The notes under the pieces were generated by a model that saw only the letters and a program-made list of their open reading frames with translations, searched no databases and was not told where the DNA came from. From assembly GCF_000621705.1 (NCBI RefSeq), contig NZ_JHXO01000001.1, positions 186,001-250,000 of the forward strand: DNA of 64,000 nt. Reading direction: 5' to 3'. The DNA is from Prolixibacter bellariivorans ATCC BAA-1284 (GTDB taxonomy: Bacteria; Bacteroidota; Bacteroidia; Bacteroidales; Prolixibacteraceae). The position numbers and the translations under genes are program-made. Shown here in pieces: positions 60,282-64,000 of the stretch. Positions within the stretch are counted from its first letter, which is position 1; the number at the start of each line of letters is the position of its first letter.

Positions 60282-62612
60282 TTAAGATTTGGTGATTAGG
60301 CTTTGGTGTTCAACCTCGAGGTTTTGATTGCCCTCTAGTGTGTAATCATTTCCGTAAATATTCAGCGGACAAGCGACATCCGAATGGTTCTCGATGTATA
60401 CCGTTCCCTGACTGGCTTTAATTTGGAGCCAGGCGCCCCGGAAGTTGATGCGGAATGCATACGATTTCCAGGATTTATTAATGAAGGGATTCAGTACAAC
60501 GCGACCATCGCGTACACGCATACCACCAAAACCCATCACAAAGGCCATCCAGGTTCCACCCATGGAGGTAATGTGGCAGCCTTCGTCGGTGTCGCTGTTG
60601 TAGTCATCGATATCAAGACGAGCAGTACGCAGGTACATTTCGTAGGCTTTTTCCTCTTTACCTAACGTTGAGGCCAAAATGGTATGGATACAGGGCGAAA
60701 GCGAAGATTCGTGAACCGTGATAGGCTCGTAGAAATCGAAGTGACGCCTGATGGTCTCCTTGTCGAATTCATTTTCGTACAGAAAAATGCTTTGCAGTGT
60801 ATCGGCCTGCTTGATGTAGCATGAACGCAAAATCCGATCCCACGACCAGTTTTTATTCAACGGACGTTCTTCTGCCGGAAGCTGGGCAGCAGGAGTCAGA
60901 TCTTTGTCGAGGAATCCATCCTGCTGGAGGAAAACACCGCGTTTTTCATCAAACGGGAAATACATCTTCTCAATGATGTCGGCCCACTTGCTCAGTTCTG
61001 TTGTTTCGTCAAGATTCCATTTTTTAACCAGCTCAGCATATGTGTCGGCATGATTTTTTTTCATGAAATCAATAGCCTCCAGTGTATACCGAAGTGTCCA
61101 CTGAGCCATGCGGTTGGTGTGGAAGTTATTGTTGACGTTATTTTCGTATTCGTTCGGACCGGTAACGCCGAGCATCACATATTTCTGTTTGGCTTCGGAC
61201 CAGTTCACGCGCTGTGCCCAGAAACGGGAGATGCCGAGTAATACTTCAAATCCGTAAGGTGCGAGATAGTCCTGGTCGCCGGTGTATCGGATGTAATCGT
61301 AAATGGCAAAGGCGATGGCACCATTACGGTGAATTTCTTCGAAGGTGATTTCCCATTCATTGTGACACTCTTCACCATTCATGGTTACCATGGGATAAAG
61401 GGCTGCACCGTTTTTGAAACCGAGTTTCTCGGCGTTTTCAATGGCTTTTTGCAAGTGCTTGTGGCGGTAAAGCAACAGGTTGCGCGAAACATCCTGTGGA
61501 GCTGTAGCCAAGTAAAATGGCACACAATAGGCTTCGGTATCCCAGTAGGTGGAACCGCCGTACTTTTCTCCGGTAAATCCTTTGGGCCCAATGTTCAAAC
61601 GCTCGTCTTCACCGGTATAGGTTTGATTCAACTGGAAGATGTTGAAACGAATTCCCTGCTGAGCCGATACATCGCCTTCGATAATGATATCGCTAGTCTC
61701 CCATTTTACTGCCCAGGCGTCAATCTGTTCTTTTAGCATCCGGTCAAAGCCTTTTGCATAAACCGCGTTTAGCAACTCTTTGGCTCTCGTCTGAAGACCT
61801 TTTTTCGGGTGATATTCTGATGAGAGGTTGACACCGAATTTCTCGATGGTAATTTCATCTCCTTCAGATACCTTTACAGTGAATGTGTTAGCGATGTATT
61901 TATTCCGCTCTTCGGTGGCGGCATCAACTTTTATTTCCTCGCCGTTTTTCAGCACCCTGAATTTCATTCCCGAGGTGACGTGGAAAAAAGTTTTCCGTAC
62001 TTCGGCAGTAACGTAACCTTCTCCTCCGTTCACTTCTTTGCCAACTTCGTCCCAGAATTTTTCGTCGTAATTGGAATCTTCATTCTTAACATCGAAATCG
62101 ACATACGGACGAAGGGTAATTTCACCTGAAAAATTAGTTGCTTTCAACGAGTAACGAATGACTCCGGTGGCTGAATCGACAATACTGAGTAGTCGTTGCG
62201 AATGGATGGAAACCTCTTCTCCGGAAGGAAGTTTAGCCGCTACTGTACGGGTAAGATGCCCCTCCTTCATGTTGAGTTCGCGACGGAAAGATTTCACTTC
62301 AGCCTGACCCAGATCGAGTACGTTGTTGTTTATGCGCACATCAATGCCCAACCAGTTGGCTGCGTTCAGTACTTTGGCAAAATATTCAGGATAACCGTTT
62401 TTCCACCATCCCACACGGGTTTTGTCGGGATAGTAAATGCCCGCGACATAATTACCCTGGAGGGTTTCACCAGAATATTGCTCTTCGAAATTAGCCCGAT
62501 GGCCCATTCGGCCATTGCCGAGACTCATCACGCTTTCTGAAATCTTATTGTATTCCGGGTGAAATTTGTCCTCTACAATTTTCCACTCGTCATTGATCAG
62601 GTACTGTTTCAT
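60282..62612 (-). CDS. GH65 maltose phosphorylase
   Basis: The 776-residue protein has no signal peptide, so it is cytoplasmic. It has the N-terminal beta-sandwich (about 1-270), linker and (alpha/alpha)6 barrel. 'GYVDTEAYC'-like 'GGSTYWDTEAYC', 'VTGPNEYENNVNNN' with catalytic Glu near 487, and 'HITSMGGTWM' are hallmark motifs. GH65 phosphorylases convert maltose and phosphate to glucose and beta-D-glucose-1-phosphate. Trehalose or kojibiose phosphorylase cannot be fully excluded, but the adjacent beta-phosphoglucomutase and alpha-amylases favour maltose. It is followed after 4 bp by the SusA-like gene. Confidence 0.92.
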   Translation of the reverse strand: MKQYLINDEWKIVEDKFHPEYNKISESVMSLGNGRMGHRANFEEQYSGETLQGNYVAGIYYPDKTRVGWWKNGYPEYFAKVLNAANWLGIDVRINNNVLDLGQAEVKSFRRELNMKEGHLTRTVAAKLPSGEEVSIHSQRLLSIVDSATGVIRYSLKATNFSGEITLRPYVDFDVKNEDSNYDEKFWDEVGKEVNGGEGYVTAEVRKTFFHVTSGMKFRVLKNGEEIKVDAATEERNKYIANTFTVKVSEGDEITIEKFGVNLSSEYHPKKGLQTRAKELLNAVYAKGFDRMLKEQIDAWAVKWETSDIIIEGDVSAQQGIRFNIFQLNQTYTGEDERLNIGPKGFTGEKYGGSTYWDTEAYCVPFYLATAPQDVSRNLLLYRHKHLQKAIENAEKLGFKNGAALYPMVTMNGEECHNEWEITFEEIHRNGAIAFAIYDYIRYTGDQDYLAPYGFEVLLGISRFWAQRVNWSEAKQKYVMLGVTGPNEYENNVNNNFHTNRMAQWTLRYTLEAIDFMKKNHADTYAELVKKWNLDETTELSKWADIIEKMYFPFDEKRGVFLQQDGFLDKDLTPAAQLPAEERPLNKNWSWDRILRSCYIKQADTLQSIFLYENEFDKETIRRHFDFYEPITVHESSLSPCIHTILASTLGKEEKAYEMYLRTARLDIDDYNSDTDEGCHITSMGGTWMAFVMGFGGMRVRDGRVVLNPFINKSWKSYAFRINFRGAWLQIKASQGTVYIENHSDVACPLNIYGNDYTLEGNQNLEVEHQSLITKS

Positions 62613-62792
62613 GTGTTTATAAATTATTCTTTAAGACCACACGAAACTCGCCATATACCATCAGGCATTTGATCATGGCGCGTTTCATTTTCCGTTTGGT
62701 TTATCAAGTTCCATCCTCGTGTTTCTCAGACGAACTTCTATTTCACTTTTCTATCGGGTGACTACTTGATTGATAAATAGTCAGTATCTTAT

Positions 62793-63443
62793 TTAGTCGA
62801 ACTTCAGTTTCTCAATGGTCATCTCTTCAAAACCCGGAATGACAAAATCCGCGTTCTTCAGGTTGTCGGGATGTCCGATACCGATAACATGCATTCCGGC
62901 ATTACGGGCAGCTTCGATTCCCGCCTGTGCGTCCTCGAAAACCACACAGTCACCTGACTCAACGCTAAGTGCCTCTGCACCCTTCAGGAATACTTCCGGA
63001 TCGGGTTTCGCTTTCGATACGCTGTTCCCATCGATGATGGCATCGAACATGTGAGTTAAACCGATTTGTTTCAGGATTAACGGTGCGTTTTTACTGGCCG
63101 ATCCCAGTGCGATCCGGATTCCGTTCTCTTTTAGTTTTTTCAGGAAATCTTCCACCCCGGGAAGTATTTCATCCGGATTCATTCGCTGGATGTAGCCGAC
63201 ATAGTTTTCATTCTTTTGGGCTGCGAGTTGTTCTTTTCGTTTGTCATCCAGTTCGATACCGCCAATTTCGAGCAGAATCTCCAGCGAACGTACCCGACTC
63301 ACACCTTTCAGCCGTTCATTGTCGGCTTCGGTGAAATCAAATCCCAGTTCCTGTGCCAATTCTCTCCACGCAATGAAATGATACTTAGCGGTATCAACTA
63401 CTACCCCGTCCAGATCGAACAAACAAGCTTTTATCTGTGTCAT
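62793..63443 (-). CDS. pgmB: Beta-phosphoglucomutase
   Basis: The 216-residue HAD-superfamily enzyme converts beta-glucose-1-phosphate to glucose-6-phosphate through beta-glucose-1,6-bisphosphate. Nucleophile Asp10 and general acid/base Asp12 are in 'CLFDLDGVVVDTAKYHF', whose 'TAKYHF' segment is diagnostic of this subgroup. Further motifs are 'ALGSASKNAP', 'VSKAKPDPEVFL' and 'VFEDAQAGIEAA'. It starts 5 bp after the MFS gene ends, and the GH65 gene follows after 180 bp that hold nothing recognisable. Confidence 0.95.
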   Translation of the reverse strand: MTQIKACLFDLDGVVVDTAKYHFIAWRELAQELGFDFTEADNERLKGVSRVRSLEILLEIGGIELDDKRKEQLAAQKNENYVGYIQRMNPDEILPGVEDFLKKLKENGIRIALGSASKNAPLILKQIGLTHMFDAIIDGNSVSKAKPDPEVFLKGAEALSVESGDCVVFEDAQAGIEAARNAGMHVIGIGHPDNLKNADFVIPGFEEMTIEKLKFD

Positions 63444-63448
63444 GAAAA

Positions 63449-64000
63449 TTATTCGATGGTTAAAACTTCGTGTTTTTTCACTTTTACAAAAAATACGGTT
63501 GCGGCACCAAGCAACATGGATACACCGCAGATGATCATCATATAAATGGCATGGTTGCCAAAAATGTCGCGCACGAGGGTTGCTCCCACAATTCCTGAAA
63601 TGATTTGCGGGCCTGCAATCGTGAAGTTGAAGATTCCCATGTAAACGCCCATCTTATCTGCCGGAAGTGCATCGGACAGGAGGGAGTAAGGCATGGCCAG
63701 AATCGCTGCCCAGGCAATACCAATACCCACCATCGATATTAGTAACGAATTGGGAGTGTTGAGGAAATACATGGAAATGTAGCCTATTCCACCCAATGCC
63801 AGTGCCAGTGAATAGGTTGATTTTCTTCCAATCACGCTGGCAATTTTGGTCATTACAATGGAGAACAGGGCGGCGAAGAGGCTGTATGCACCAAATAAAA
63901 TGCCAACCCAGTTTCCGGCTTCATTGTAAGCAGCCGATGAAGAATCTCCGATTGGAGTTCCATAGACATGCTGGGCAACTGCCGGAGTGGTGTAAACCCA
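63449..64000 (-). CDS. MFS sugar transporter, C-terminal part (cut by window edge)
   Basis: 184 residues are visible, reading leftward from the window edge ('WVYTTPAVAQHVYGTPIGDS') to a stop at 63449. Membrane helices are seen at 'LFGAYSLFAALFSIVM', 'YSLALALGGIGYISMYFL', 'ISMVGIGIAWAAILAMPYSL', 'GIFNFTIAGPQIISGIVG' and 'IYMMIICGVSMLLGAATV'. It resembles the SLC45-like MFS transporters of Bacteroidota maltose loci. With pgmB 5 bp downstream and a maltose phosphorylase next, it likely imports maltose through the inner membrane. Confidence 0.88.
   Translation of the reverse strand, partial: WVYTTPAVAQHVYGTPIGDSSSAAYNEAGNWVGILFGAYSLFAALFSIVMTKIASVIGRKSTYSLALALGGIGYISMYFLNTPNSLLISMVGIGIAWAAILAMPYSLLSDALPADKMGVYMGIFNFTIAGPQIISGIVGATLVRDIFGNHAIYMMIICGVSMLLGAATVFFVKVKKHEVLTIE

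Noticed and set aside
1-64000. tRNA and rRNA genes
   Set aside because: No cloverleaf with the GGTTCGAATCC-type T-arm and CCA-end context, and no rRNA stretch, was seen by eye; a covariance-model scan would be decisive.

Overview
The window looks like chromosomal DNA of a Bacteroidota species, probably a free-living relative of the Marinilabiliales/Prolixibacteraceae type (lineage is inference, not tested). Signs are the TAnnTTTG minus-7 promoter element in front of many genes, few Shine-Dalgarno sequences, TonB receptors with an N-terminal carboxypeptidase-like domain, surface lipoproteins with acidic or QKDD residues after the lipobox cysteine, and the ileS-DksA-like-lspA order. Both edges cut genes: a Crp/Fnr regulator on the left and an MFS sugar transporter on the right.

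Layout. 1-3.4 kb: Crp/Fnr regulator, OsmC, AraC regulator, YceI, pirin (stress/redox). 3.5-5 kb: a pterin cluster whose enzymes match FolM and FolX better than generic SDR and FolB, followed by a short FolK-like protein; together they suggest tetrahydromonapterin synthesis. 5-7.8 kb: a DUF6051-like hydrolase and a membrane LytTR regulator, flanked by two helically phased direct-repeat arrays. 7.8-12.5 kb: ileS, a DksA-like gene and lspA. 12.6-19.2 kb: MORN-type secreted protein, a small carboxypeptidase-like-domain protein, and a TonB receptor with two lipoprotein genes. 19.8-27.4 kb: a GH2 enzyme, a PiT phosphate transporter with a PhoU-like tail, PhoR and PhoB, with Pho-box-like 11-bp arrays in the intergenic DNA. 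27.5-43 kb: housekeeping and miscellaneous genes (SPOR lipoprotein, rpoN, asnS, DUF255 protein, aldo/keto reductase, flavin reductase, M3 peptidase, multidomain CoA-disulfide-reductase-like protein), with candidate small RNAs at 35.2-35.6 kb.

43-51 kb is the most unusual stretch: a surface GH18 lipoprotein, a 15-unit 21-bp minisatellite that can be read as a leucine heptad repeat, a GT-C-like membrane protein, a tripartite hipB-hipS-hipT-like toxin-antitoxin operon preceded by four 18-bp operators spaced exactly 41 bp apart, and a DbpA-like helicase lying between the true pheS start and a decayed copy of the pheS promoter and first 25 codons.

51-64 kb: envelope proteins, a Tat-exported aldo/keto reductase with ferredoxin clusters, and an alpha-glucan/maltose operon read leftward: MFS transporter, beta-phosphoglucomutase, GH65 maltose phosphorylase, GH13 (SusA-like), GH31 and GH13 lipoprotein. 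These would degrade malto-oligosaccharides, split maltose phosphorolytically to glucose plus beta-glucose-1-phosphate, and feed the latter into glycolysis as glucose-6-phosphate.
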